64,000 nucleotides of DNA from Chlamydiota bacterium (GTDB lineage: Bacteria > Chlamydiota > Chlamydiia > Chlamydiales > Rhabdochlamydiaceae), in the NCBI GenBank assembly GCA_030916885.1, contig JAUPVT010000024.1:1-64000 (forward strand), read 5' to 3'. The notes beneath the pieces were generated by a model. The model was not told the origin of the DNA. It worked only from the letters and a program-made list of their open reading frames with translations, and searched no databases. Positions 50,300 to 59,836 of this stretch are shown piece by piece (within the stretch, counting starts at the first letter, position 1; the number at the start of each line of letters is the position of its first letter). The translations under genes and the position numbers were made by a program.

Positions 50300-50940
50300 T
50301 CTTTTCAACATAGGTTCGATGATGCTCTCTGGCAACTTGCATCTGATTTAGAATTTAGTTTGACTTGTGGAGCACCTTACACAGCTCTTCCTCTTGCTGC
50401 AGTTATCTCCTTAGAATATAATGTCCCCATGCTGATGTGCTGTAAGGAGATTTACGATCTGAGGTTTAGATGTTAAAAACACACATAGACATTCTCAAAG
50501 AGTTTTATCCAAATCCTACAAAAAAGCTTCAAGAGCTTAGTCATAAAGAGAATTTTATGATTTTAGAAGATCACAAGTTTGTCGATATTGGAAATAGAGT
50601 ACAATTACAATATCAGAGAGGTCCTTTTAAAATAGTAGAATGGGCTGATTTAATCAACGCACATAGCATTGTGGCTCCTGATATCATCGCAACTCTTAAA
50701 AATGCAGGTCTTGGCTTTAATCGAGCATTACTTTTACTAGCAGAAATGAGCTCTTCTGGAACCCTTGCTAAAAAGGTTGAATAATATGAAGATTTCGTGA
50801 TTGATTTCATTTGTTTAAAAAAAATTTCTAATCATCCAAAATGGATTTACTTTACTCCTAGTATTCAATTTGCTAACGATAAAGATAGTTTAGGACAAAC
50901 ATATCAAACCTCAGATTCAGCTATCAAAGCAGGATGGTCC
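50300..50940 (+). pseudogene. fragmented UMP-synthase-like gene (OPRT fragment + OMP decarboxylase fragments)
   Basis: FDDALWQLASDLEFSLTCGAPYTALPLAAVISLEYNVPMLMCCKE; MLKTHIDILKEF…LEDHKFVDIGNRVQLQYQRGPFKIVEWADLINAHSI…LLLAEMSSSGTLA; DSLGQTYQTSDSAIKAG. Confidence 0.85.
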
Positions 50941-50944
50941 TCTT

Positions 50945-51919
50945 ATGTCTTCAACCTATCTTCCTAAGGTCTTTATTATTATTGTTAATTGGAATGGAAA
51001 GCAAGATACTTTAATCTGCCTAAGTTCTCTACAGTCATTGGACTATTCTAACTATCACGTAATCATTGTTGATAATGGATCAAAAGATGATTCTATTTCT
51101 GCTATAAAACTTCAGTTTCCCAATCATTTACTATTAGAAAATCTAACTAACATAGGATTCACAGGTGGTAATAATATAGGCATCCAATACGCTTTAGATC
51201 ACAAAGCCGACTTTGTTTTACTACTCAATAATGATACCAAGGTCTCTTCTGATCTATTAAAGCGCTTCATGCTAGGATTCCAACAATTTCCTAAGGCAGG
51301 AGTTCTTGGGGCTAAAATTTGCCTGATGCAGAACGAGGAAAAATTAGATCACTTTGGAGGAACTTGGAATCAAAAAAAAGGAGTTTTTGATTTAATTGGA
51401 CTGCATGCATCAGATGAGAATTGGGACACAGCTTTCTGTATTGATTATGTTTGTGGAGCTGCTATGATGATCAAAAAAGAAGTTTTTGAAAAAATAGGCC
51501 TCTTGGAATCTCGCTTCTTTTTGATTTGGGAAGAATCCGATTTTTGTATGCGTGCCAAACGCAAAGGATTTCAAATTATTAGTTATCCCTCTGCAAAAAT
51601 TTGGCATAAAGTGTCCGCTTCTTTTAAAGGTAAAACACATAGCACCTATTTTTGGTGGCGCAATCGCCTTCTTTGGATCGAGCGCAACTGCTCTTTTAGG
51701 CACCTTTTAAGCATCTATATACGAGTGTTAATTCCTGAGATTTTCCATTTAATAAAAATTTACCTGCTAAAATCTATACAATATACTTGTTTCCAATCTT
51801 TTTATACTAAAGCTAAACTAGAGAGAAAAACACATAACCTTTTTACCTACAAAGCAGCTCTAAAAGGTATAAAAGATTATCTCTTGCGTCGCTTTGGACC
51901 CGGGCCTGATTGCTATTAA
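50945..51919 (+). CDS. glycosyltransferase family 2
   Basis: FIIIVNWNGKQDTLICLSSLQSLDYSNYHVIIVDNGSKDDS, NIGFTGGNNIGI, LLLNNDT. Confidence 0.93.
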   Translation: MSSTYLPKVFIIIVNWNGKQDTLICLSSLQSLDYSNYHVIIVDNGSKDDSISAIKLQFPNHLLLENLTNIGFTGGNNIGIQYALDHKADFVLLLNNDTKVSSDLLKRFMLGFQQFPKAGVLGAKICLMQNEEKLDHFGGTWNQKKGVFDLIGLHASDENWDTAFCIDYVCGAAMMIKKEVFEKIGLLESRFFLIWEESDFCMRAKRKGFQIISYPSAKIWHKVSASFKGKTHSTYFWWRNRLLWIERNCSFRHLLSIYIRVLIPEIFHLIKIYLLKSIQYTCFQSFYTKAKLERKTHNLFTYKAALKGIKDYLLRRFGPGPDCY

Positions 51920-52034
51920 AATGGAGTTCTAATTTGACGAAGCTAAGACAAACTGCTATAAGTTAAGAAATGAGGCATCTTATCACATAGGGATGGCAGA
52001 CTTGGCTATTTTCAATCTTTACAACTATTAATTT

Positions 52035-52958
52035 ATGACTACTAACAAAATTTTAAAATCCCTCTTCATTTTTCTTCTTTTCACTTTAGTAAGCTGTGAT
52101 CATAATATGGTTATCATAAATGACGTCGATGAAAGAGAAGCAAATGAGATCATCGTCTTTCTAGCAAGTAGAGGGATCTCTTCAGAGAAAATGCAAGCTG
52201 TAAGTACAGGAGCTGGTACAACAGGAAATGAAGCTGTAAAATGGAGCATCATAGTTGATGGAGCTCATTCTACAAAAGCTATGGCTATTTTAAATCAAAA
52301 TGGTTTGCCTCGTAAGAAAGGAACGAGCTTACTGGATCTTTTCGCAAAAGCGGGTTTGATGTCTTCAGAAAAAGAAGAAACCATTCGCTATCAAGCAGGG
52401 CTTGCTGAGCAAATAGCCAATATGATCCGTAAGATTGACGGCGTGCTAGATGCAGATGTACAAATCTCTTTTCCCTCTACTGAAACTTCTTCTGTGGCTT
52501 ATGGATCGCAACAAGAGAAATTGAAAAAAATTACAGCAGCGGTTTATGTAAAACATCAAGGGATATTCGATGACCCTAATGCCCATCTCTCTTCTAAAAT
52601 TAAACGCCTTGTATCAGGTAGTGTAACAGGTCTTGATCTCAATGATGTCACAGTTATTTCAGATCGTGCGCGTTTTATTGATGTCTCACTAACCCCCATA
52701 AGTGAATCTTTAGAAGGGGCTGGAAATGAATATGTGAGCATTTGGTCTATTATATTAAACAAACATTCAGCTTCTCGTTTTCGCATTGTCTTTTTTCTTA
52801 TGATGTTTTGCTTATTTATATTTGCTTTGTTCATTAGTTGGATGATTTGGAAATTCTATCCCTTCCTTAAAGAAAAAGGAAATTGGAGAAATCTGCTCAA
52901 AATCGCTCCCTTTAAAGAAAAAGAAGGAAAAAGGGAATCATCTGAGAATGAGAGTTAA
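52035..52958 (+). CDS. sctJ: type III secretion inner-ring lipoprotein SctJ
   Basis: Lipobox FTLVSCDH; VDEREANEIIVFLASRGISSEK; IRKIDGVLDADVQISFP. Confidence 0.93.
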   Translation: MTTNKILKSLFIFLLFTLVSCDHNMVIINDVDEREANEIIVFLASRGISSEKMQAVSTGAGTTGNEAVKWSIIVDGAHSTKAMAILNQNGLPRKKGTSLLDLFAKAGLMSSEKEETIRYQAGLAEQIANMIRKIDGVLDADVQISFPSTETSSVAYGSQQEKLKKITAAVYVKHQGIFDDPNAHLSSKIKRLVSGSVTGLDLNDVTVISDRARFIDVSLTPISESLEGAGNEYVSIWSIILNKHSASRFRIVFFLMMFCLFIFALFISWMIWKFYPFLKEKGNWRNLLKIAPFKEKEGKRESSENES

Positions 52959-52961
52959 GTT

Positions 52962-53807
52962 ATGGATAAAGTAGCTTTTTCTACATTAAGCTCTCTTATT
53001 ACATCTTCTCAAAAAAAAAAGGACCTGCTTGCTTGTCTATCAGAAGAAATGCAATCTCAAATACAAGCATCTCATGGAGAAAATATAGAGATAATCGATA
53101 TAGGCTCCTCTATATGTGACCAAATGGATGCTATACATTTTTCCTGGTTTGTACCACATCTGCGTTCTCTTACAGAAAAAGAGGCTAAACTTTTTATTTC
53201 CTGTCTATCGCTTCAACAAATGCAAGATTTAAAAGACGCATTGATGTTGTCTTCATCCTTTCCAAAACTCACAACTTTAGCCAAAAAATATTTAATTCAA
53301 GAGCTATTTAAAACCATTGCTCCTGAGAGCCTAATCCCCTGTTGCTTTCTACCACAACATCCTTTACTAGCTTTACTTGATTTAAATACTACACAATTAA
53401 ACACCCTCATTGAACTATTAGCAATGCATGATTTGGCAGTAGAAATTCCTCAAGTTATCTCTACACAAAAATTAAAATTGATTAATAGCGCTCTTACTAA
53501 AGAACAATTTCATTATTTGAAAAACCTTCTTTCTCAAAAAGAGCTTGTGACCTTTAAAAAAATAGGACTATCCGAATGGAGTGCAGATTTAAATGTATTA
53601 ACAAACGCATTAACGCAAAGAGGAATTAATCGATTAGCTAAAGCCATTTATCCCATTCATGTGAGCTTTACTTGGTATATAAGTCACCATCTAGAAATGG
53701 AAAAAGGCAAGCTATTAACCAAGTTATCCACTGCTACAAATGCTCCACAAGCAGCTGATCTACTCAAAAATCAAATCCTTTTACTCATGAAAAAACTTAA
53801 CTATTAA
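52962..53807 (+). CDS. T3SS operon hypothetical protein (between sctJ and sctL)
   Basis: Position between sctJ and sctL, as in chlamydial T3SS operons. Confidence 0.6.
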   Translation: MDKVAFSTLSSLITSSQKKKDLLACLSEEMQSQIQASHGENIEIIDIGSSICDQMDAIHFSWFVPHLRSLTEKEAKLFISCLSLQQMQDLKDALMLSSSFPKLTTLAKKYLIQELFKTIAPESLIPCCFLPQHPLLALLDLNTTQLNTLIELLAMHDLAVEIPQVISTQKLKLINSALTKEQFHYLKNLLSQKELVTFKKIGLSEWSADLNVLTNALTQRGINRLAKAIYPIHVSFTWYISHHLEMEKGKLLTKLSTATNAPQAADLLKNQILLLMKKLNY

Positions 53808-53816
53808 AGCTAACTT

Positions 53817-54434
53817 ATGAAATTTCTGACATTCATCCAACAAAGTGAAATACATCCCGGAACAACAGAAAAAGTGATCCCTGCTAAAGATTTTAGTGTT
53901 TTACTAGAAACAAAAATGCTTATTGAACATGCGCAAGAAGATATTGCTCTTTACAAACAGAAAGTGGAAAAAGAGAGTAAAAAACTACGCGCCCAAGCAA
54001 AACAACAAGGCTTTGATGAGGGCCTTGAGCAATTCAGCACTTATATTACAGATTTAGAAAAAAAAATGCTTTTTTGGTATTCGGAATTACAAAAGAAAGT
54101 ACTGCCACTTGCCTTACAAGCGGCTAAAAAAATTGTTAACCAACAACTCTCTTTAGACCCTGAAACTATTGTGCGAATCGTTTCTGAAACACTTAAAAGT
54201 GTAAAGCAAAGTCCCGATATCATCATCTATATCAATAAATTAGACAAAGAGATCCTAGAGGTAAATAAACCCGCTCTTAAGAAAAACCTTGAACAAGTAA
54301 AAACCTTTATAATTCAAGAAAGAGATGATATTGAACAAGGAGGCTGTGTTATTGAAACAGATAGCGGAATTATCAATGCCAAAATAGACAAGCTTTGGGA
54401 ATCTCTAGAGCAAGCTTTTCAAAAATATATGTAA
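53817..54434 (+). CDS. sctL: type III secretion stator protein SctL
   Basis: FliH/YscL-like coiled protein (ALQAAKKIVNQQLSLDPETIVRIVSETLKSVK). Confidence 0.85.
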   Translation: MKFLTFIQQSEIHPGTTEKVIPAKDFSVLLETKMLIEHAQEDIALYKQKVEKESKKLRAQAKQQGFDEGLEQFSTYITDLEKKMLFWYSELQKKVLPLALQAAKKIVNQQLSLDPETIVRIVSETLKSVKQSPDIIIYINKLDKEILEVNKPALKKNLEQVKTFIIQERDDIEQGGCVIETDSGIINAKIDKLWESLEQAFQKYM

Positions 54435-54523
54435 TTTTAAAGCATAAACTTAAAACCTCTTCTCTCTTTTCTCTTAGAGAAAATCTAAGAATGTACTAAA
54501 TTCGGTAAAAAAATGGTACTCAC

Positions 54524-55300
54524 ATGCATAAACGCCTCCTGCTTTTTTCTTTTGTATTGGTAGCCTGTCTTTTTTTAGGGGACTGTTTATATGCACAAGA
54601 AGCCTCTGCACCTTCTATCGAGCAATTAACACCAACTCCGACTGTTTTAGAGGAGTTAACAGCAATCACGGCTTTTGCACTTCTGCCTTTTGCCATTATG
54701 CTTTTAACTTCTTACATTAAAATTGTAATTGTATTGTCTCTTTTACGCAACGCTTTGGGTATTCAGCAATCCCCTCCTAATCAAGTCATAAGCGGTATTG
54801 CTCTTTTAATGACGATTTACGTGATGTTTCCCACTGCAGTAGCCATGTATAAAGCAGGAGAGAATCAGATCAAGGACAGAACTCCTACCAATTTATTTTC
54901 TGCTGAAAGCGCTCAATATATGGTAGATGTAATCAATGTTACGAAAGAGCCTATGCGTGATTTTTTACAGAGAAACACCACAGCTAAACACATGGGTGGT
55001 TTTTATCAACTCGCTCAGCGCTCTATACCAGAAGAGTTCCGCGGTGGGCTAAAACCCAATGATTTTATCATTTTGATTCCCGCTTTTATTACGTCACAGC
55101 TCAAAGCTGCCTTTGAAATTGGCGTCTTAATCTATTTACCTTTCTTTGTAGTGGATCTAGTTACCTCTAATATTTTACTTGCTATGGGTATGATGATGTT
55201 ATCTCCTTTAACAATTGCTCTCCCCCTAAAGTTGCTATTAATCGTAATGGTAGACGGATGGACACTGATCATTCAAGGGCTAGTTTTATCATTTCGCTAA
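54524..55300 (+). CDS. sctR: type III secretion export apparatus protein SctR
   Basis: LLTSYIKIVIVLSLLRNALGIQQSPPNQVISGIALLMT; IPAFITSQLKAAFEIGVLIYLPF. Confidence 0.95.
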   Translation: MHKRLLLFSFVLVACLFLGDCLYAQEASAPSIEQLTPTPTVLEELTAITAFALLPFAIMLLTSYIKIVIVLSLLRNALGIQQSPPNQVISGIALLMTIYVMFPTAVAMYKAGENQIKDRTPTNLFSAESAQYMVDVINVTKEPMRDFLQRNTTAKHMGGFYQLAQRSIPEEFRGGLKPNDFIILIPAFITSQLKAAFEIGVLIYLPFFVVDLVTSNILLAMGMMMLSPLTIALPLKLLLIVMVDGWTLIIQGLVLSFR

Positions 55301-55314
55301 TTCAAGGAAAAAAT

Positions 55315-55584
55315 ATGTACAACACAGAAATCTATCAGCTTTCCTATCAAGCTCTGTTATTGATTCTTCTTTTATCTGGACCTCCTATCTTGATCAGCAC
55401 TTTGCTCGGATTAACAGTTGCTGTTTTTCAAGCAGCTACACAAATCCAAGAACAAACACTCTCTTTTATGGTCAAACTATTTGCAGTGATCTTTACGTTG
55501 CTCATTGTTGGAGGATGGTTAAGTGCACAAATTTTACAGTTTACTAATAATATCTTCATGAATTTTCCTAAATGGGCCTCTTAA
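55315..55584 (+). CDS. sctS: type III secretion export apparatus protein SctS
   Basis: LLSGPPILISTLLGLTVAVFQAATQIQEQTLSFMVKL; start at MYNTEIYQ. Confidence 0.94.
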   Translation: MYNTEIYQLSYQALLLILLLSGPPILISTLLGLTVAVFQAATQIQEQTLSFMVKLFAVIFTLLIVGGWLSAQILQFTNNIFMNFPKWAS

Positions 55585-55613
55585 AGATTTACATAAGATC
55601 ACTCACACTCACT

Positions 55614-55656
55614 TTTTGTTGACCAAATTCTTTATAAAAATTAAATTGGCCCATAA
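55614..55656 (+). promoter_or_regulatory. conserved MOMP-like upstream element, copy 1 (TTGACC promoter-like)
   Basis: TTTTGTTGACCAAATTCTTTATAAAAATTAAATTGGCCCATAAA matches copy 2 at 58067. Confidence 0.5.
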
Positions 55657-55696
55657 ACATCATGCAGTGTAGTTGTATTAAAACTAAAGGTTCTGT

Positions 55697-56920
55697 ATGC
55701 GATTAAATAAAAAAAAATTGTGGCCTGCGGTTATTTCCTGCGTGTTAATAAGATCTGCTCTTGCAGACTCTTACGATTCATCTACACCTGACTTAGAAAA
55801 ATGCCTTCCTTGTCTTGAACAGAATTTGACTAAACCTGATTTAGAAGATCGTTTTATTCTTATTGAAAAAAATTTAGAGACGTGCCTTAAGACCCTTAAG
55901 CAAAAACAAGATCTAAATGCATTGATCAACCCTCCTGCTATGCCTTTAACAAGAAATGGATGGGACCTTCAAATATCTACTGATGCTCTTTTATGGCAGG
56001 TACAAGAAGATGCGCTTACCTATGCTATAGGATTTTCATCAGATCAGGATCTGGGTCAATCAGCTGCCTTAGTAAAACAGAAATACAATTGGGGATTTCG
56101 CGTCGGTCTTCATTGGACTCTACCTCATGATAATTGGGATATCGCCGCTACTTTGACACATCTAATTAGCAACAGCCATCGCAATAAAACTGCGAGAACT
56201 AATTTAAAAATTCCTACTGAAGGAGGCTCTCCTCAGCTATTTTTATTAGTATTACAAGGAATTAACGATCCTATTGCTACAGGTTATTCTAATGCAAGTT
56301 CAAGATATCGTAATCGCCTTGATCAGATTAGTCTTAATGCTGCTCGTGAGTTTTTCGTAAGCAAGTGGGTACTACTGCGTCCCTATTTTGACTTAAGAGC
56401 TGATTGGCTGCATCAGAGATTACGTACAGGTTATTCTGGAAATGTAGTAGTTGCAAGTGCAGGAGTTGTGGTTCCTAATCTTTCCCTAGATATTAGACAA
56501 ACCAATAAATGGCAAGTGATTGGAATCGAATCAGGATTTAGCACACAATTGAGCTTTTATAGTAGATTTAGCATCTATGGAAACATAGCTTCTGCTATTG
56601 AATATGGTCTACATAAACTACACCTCTCTCAAGCCGGCTTTGACTTCAGTTCTGCTCAATTTGGTGACTCATCAAATTCTGCCTTTAACGGGTTTGGCAC
56701 AAGTTATCATATTTGCAGACCTATTCTAGATCTTCAATTAGGGTTAGCTTGGGATGATAACTTTTGTAATGACAGACTCCATTTTGGATTGAAGTTAGGT
56801 TGGGAAAACCATGTATATTTTAATCAAAGCAGATTTTTGTTCGTACAAATAGCAGATGCCACAAATATTATAGCTACCACTGCCACAAACTACTCAGAAA
56901 ATGCACTTGGGGAGATTTAA
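55697..56920 (+). CDS. MOMP-like outer membrane porin, paralogue 1, frameshifted at the C-terminus
   Basis: LINPPAMPLTRNGWDLQISTDALLWQ… shared with 58390-59472; ends YSENALGEI* instead of the terminal strand. Confidence 0.85.
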   Translation: MRLNKKKLWPAVISCVLIRSALADSYDSSTPDLEKCLPCLEQNLTKPDLEDRFILIEKNLETCLKTLKQKQDLNALINPPAMPLTRNGWDLQISTDALLWQVQEDALTYAIGFSSDQDLGQSAALVKQKYNWGFRVGLHWTLPHDNWDIAATLTHLISNSHRNKTARTNLKIPTEGGSPQLFLLVLQGINDPIATGYSNASSRYRNRLDQISLNAAREFFVSKWVLLRPYFDLRADWLHQRLRTGYSGNVVVASAGVVVPNLSLDIRQTNKWQVIGIESGFSTQLSFYSRFSIYGNIASAIEYGLHKLHLSQAGFDFSSAQFGDSSNSAFNGFGTSYHICRPILDLQLGLAWDDNFCNDRLHFGLKLGWENHVYFNQSRFLFVQIADATNIIATTATNYSENALGEI

Positions 56921-56996
56921 CTCATCAAGGTTGAACCTTACATGCTAGCTTTGATGTTTAGTTAAATCTATTCCATGACCTTTTATAAGATTTTAT

Positions 56997-57827
56997 ATGA
57001 ATCCTAATGACTCTTATCTTGCTTTTTTTTCTAAACTTTTTGAACTAGATCCCTTTGCACTGCTTTCCCTTTTCTTTTTGGGATTGATGCGTTTTGCACC
57101 TATTGTAAGCTTAGCTCCTTTTTTAGGAAATAAAGCCCCTAGTACTGTAAAAATGGGTCTTTTGATTTGCTTAACCCTTGTATTTTTACCACAAATAATT
57201 ATGACTTCTCAAACAATGGTTGGATTCAATTTTCAATACATTGTTCTTTGTTTCAAAGAACTCTTCCTTGGATTTGTTCTTGCATTTTTTATCACAATTC
57301 CTTTTTACATTGCAGAAACAGCTGGAGTAAACATCGATTTTCTCAGAGGATCGTCTGCTTTGCAAGTGACAGATCCCTTTATGCAAACACCTTCTTCTTC
57401 TATTGGCATTTTGTATAATTACATCATGATTGTGATTTTCTACCAAATCAACGGTATCTTTTATTTTTTTAATGCTCTTTTCGATTTTTATACAATTATT
57501 CCCATAGATAAAATGCTCCCATTGTATTTTTTTACTTTTCAAGCAGCTTTTTGGCAAAGTGTTTGGGGACTAGTCGGAAAAATTGTGTCGATTGGAATTC
57601 AATTATCAGCCCCATCTATCATTGCTATATTAATGACGGAGATGTTTTTAGGGATTGCTAACAGATTAGCTCCTCAAGTACAAATCGCTTTTTTAGGTAT
57701 GTCTCTTAAGTCATTACTTGGACTGGCAGTTCTTTGTGCTGCATGGTTTTTTATTTTACAACAAATGGGCATACAATCATTAGGACACCTAAAAGGTCTA
57801 GAAGCTATTCTAAAGAGCTTTCAATAG
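56997..57827 (+). CDS. sctT: type III secretion export apparatus protein SctT
   Basis: FLGLMRFAPIVSLAPFLGNKAPSTVKMGL; DFLRGSSALQVTDPFMQTPSSSIGILYNY. Confidence 0.93.
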   Translation: MNPNDSYLAFFSKLFELDPFALLSLFFLGLMRFAPIVSLAPFLGNKAPSTVKMGLLICLTLVFLPQIIMTSQTMVGFNFQYIVLCFKELFLGFVLAFFITIPFYIAETAGVNIDFLRGSSALQVTDPFMQTPSSSIGILYNYIMIVIFYQINGIFYFFNALFDFYTIIPIDKMLPLYFFTFQAAFWQSVWGLVGKIVSIGIQLSAPSIIAILMTEMFLGIANRLAPQVQIAFLGMSLKSLLGLAVLCAAWFFILQQMGIQSLGHLKGLEAILKSFQ

Positions 57828-58066
57828 CATTTGGAATTAGCTAATTTTACTATTAATAGTCTTAAGTCTGTAATTAAATTCAGAAAAAAATTTCCTTGTA
57901 TTTTTCCTGGTTGCTTTTTTTGATTTTTAAGTTCTAAAAACACAAAATTCATTTAATGATCAAAAAACAAAAAACATTCTCTTAAATAGCTCTAAAGCGT
58001 ATTTATCCTATTCTAATCGCAGGGTTCTAACAGCTCTTAAAAAAGGAAAATCACATACTTATACTA

Positions 58067-58122
58067 TTTTTTGTTGACTTGAATTCGTAATAAAAATTAC
58101 AGTGAAGCCATAAAAATGATGC
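58067..58122 (+). promoter_or_regulatory. conserved MOMP-like upstream element, copy 2
   Basis: TTTTTTGTTGACTTGAATTCGTAATAAAAATTACAGTGAAGCCATAAAAATGATGC. Confidence 0.5.
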
Positions 58123-58389
58123 AAATTAAAGCTATCAAAACAAAAAACACTCCTTAGAATACTCTTTAAAAGAGATTATTCTTCCTTGCGGTTTTTTATT
58201 TAGGGCAAATTTGCATCAGATGTAGCTGTTTACAAAGTTCATTGTAGGCAAATACGATGATCTTCAAGATATCTACATGGTAGCTGCTTGCGGAATTGCT
58301 AATTTCTTTGCAAAGAAGTTGTTAACTCCGTGGGCAGCTACGAATTGTCGTTTATTGAAATTAAATGATCCAAACCCAGGGGGATCTAT

Positions 58390-59472
58390 ATGCAATGGAA
58401 TTTGAAAAAGGTGTGGCCCGCAATTGCTGCATCTATGTTATTAGCAACAAGCTTTACGTATGCGGATTTTGGTGATTCATCATCCCTGCGTAATATAGAA
58501 AATCGTCTTAATTCTCTTGAGCAAAGACGTGGTGTAAATGGAATGATCAACCCTCCTGCAATGCCTTTAACCAGAAATGGATGGGATTTTCAAATATCTG
58601 CTGATGCTCTACTTTGGCAGCTATTCGAAGACGGCCTTAGCTACGCTGTAGAAACAACATCTACTGGTATTCCTGTTGGTGCTGATGCAGTAAAAAGTAA
58701 ATACAATTGGGGATTCCGTGTTGGGCTTGATTGGACTTTGCCTCATGATAATTGGGATATAGATCTTTCTTGGACACACCTAATTAGTAATCGCCATGGT
58801 AATTCTACAGCAAGTACTTCAGAGGCTACACCAAACGTTTTGGTGAAAGTACAAGGTTATGCAAATCTTGCTACTGTAGGTTATAAAGCTGCAAATTCAA
58901 AATATCGCAACCGTCTTGATCAGATTGATCTTAACATGGGCCGTGAGTTTTTTATCAGTAAATGGGTAACACTACGTCCTTTCTTTGGATTAAGAGCCGA
59001 TTGGTTACGTCAAACACTAAGTACATCTTATGGTTCTATTGCTGCCAGCGGGAGTCTAATACCTAATCAAAGCACTAACCAGAGCAATAAATGGTGGGGA
59101 ATTGGTATTGAGTCAGGACTTAATACACAATGGAGTTTTTGTAATGGATTTAGCATTTATGGAAATGTAGCTACTGCTATTGAGTATGGTCTACAAAAGC
59201 TACTTCTTAATGAATCTGGTAATGCTAATGCTTCATTTAGCAGAAGCTATCATATTTGCAGACCTATTCTAGATCTACAACTTGGACTAGGCTGGGATTA
59301 CAACTTCTGTGAAGATAATTTCCATTTTGCATTGAAATTAGGCTGGGAAAACCATGTATATTTCGATCAAAGCAGATTCTTATCTTACAATATAACCAAC
59401 TATTCAGACAATACCTCTGGTGGCAGTCTGACTTATCAAGGTTGGACACTTCATGCTTGCTTTGACTTCTAA
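58390..59472 (+). CDS. MOMP-like outer membrane porin, paralogue 2 (intact)
   Basis: Signal peptide, INPPAMPLTRNGWDFQISADALLWQ, terminal strand LTYQGWTLHACFDF with C-terminal Phe. Confidence 0.9.
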   Translation: MQWNLKKVWPAIAASMLLATSFTYADFGDSSSLRNIENRLNSLEQRRGVNGMINPPAMPLTRNGWDFQISADALLWQLFEDGLSYAVETTSTGIPVGADAVKSKYNWGFRVGLDWTLPHDNWDIDLSWTHLISNRHGNSTASTSEATPNVLVKVQGYANLATVGYKAANSKYRNRLDQIDLNMGREFFISKWVTLRPFFGLRADWLRQTLSTSYGSIAASGSLIPNQSTNQSNKWWGIGIESGLNTQWSFCNGFSIYGNVATAIEYGLQKLLLNESGNANASFSRSYHICRPILDLQLGLGWDYNFCEDNFHFALKLGWENHVYFDQSRFLSYNITNYSDNTSGGSLTYQGWTLHACFDF

Positions 59473-59653
59473 GCAAAGTCTTTGCTATTGCGAGTAAATA
59501 GGCACCAGGATTAAGTGAACATATTCACCCAAACTGGTGCTTTTTCATTTTTAATAAATATAAAATCAAAAAAAAAGATCTTCACTTTTTTAATCAAAAA
59601 AAATTATTGTAATCTATTTGTGTTAAATTACGATAGATGTCAATACATTCAAA

Positions 59654-59836
59654 ATGAAAATTACATATACACTACAAAAATGATGCAAAGTGAGTTTTTT
59701 CAGCAAAAAGTAGCGCTTTTAAGCCCTATTACTTTTGTTTTTAGTATGAATTTGTATCTGGCGTAATTGTTGTTTGTTAAAATTAAATGATCTAAATCCA
59801 AAGAGGGATCTTATACAAGTGATCTTGAAATAGAAA
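59654..59836 (+). pseudogene. vestigial third MOMP-like leader/start region
   Basis: AAAATGATGCAAAGTGAG and AATTGTTGTTTGTTAAAATTAAATGATCTAAATCCAAAGAGGGATC match 58112 and 58342-58386 upstream of paralogue 2. Confidence 0.55.

Noticed and set aside
59515-59766. 83-aa plus-strand ORF after MOMP paralogue 2
   Set aside because: Low-complexity Lys/Ile/Phe-rich translation overlapping the vestigial porin leader.
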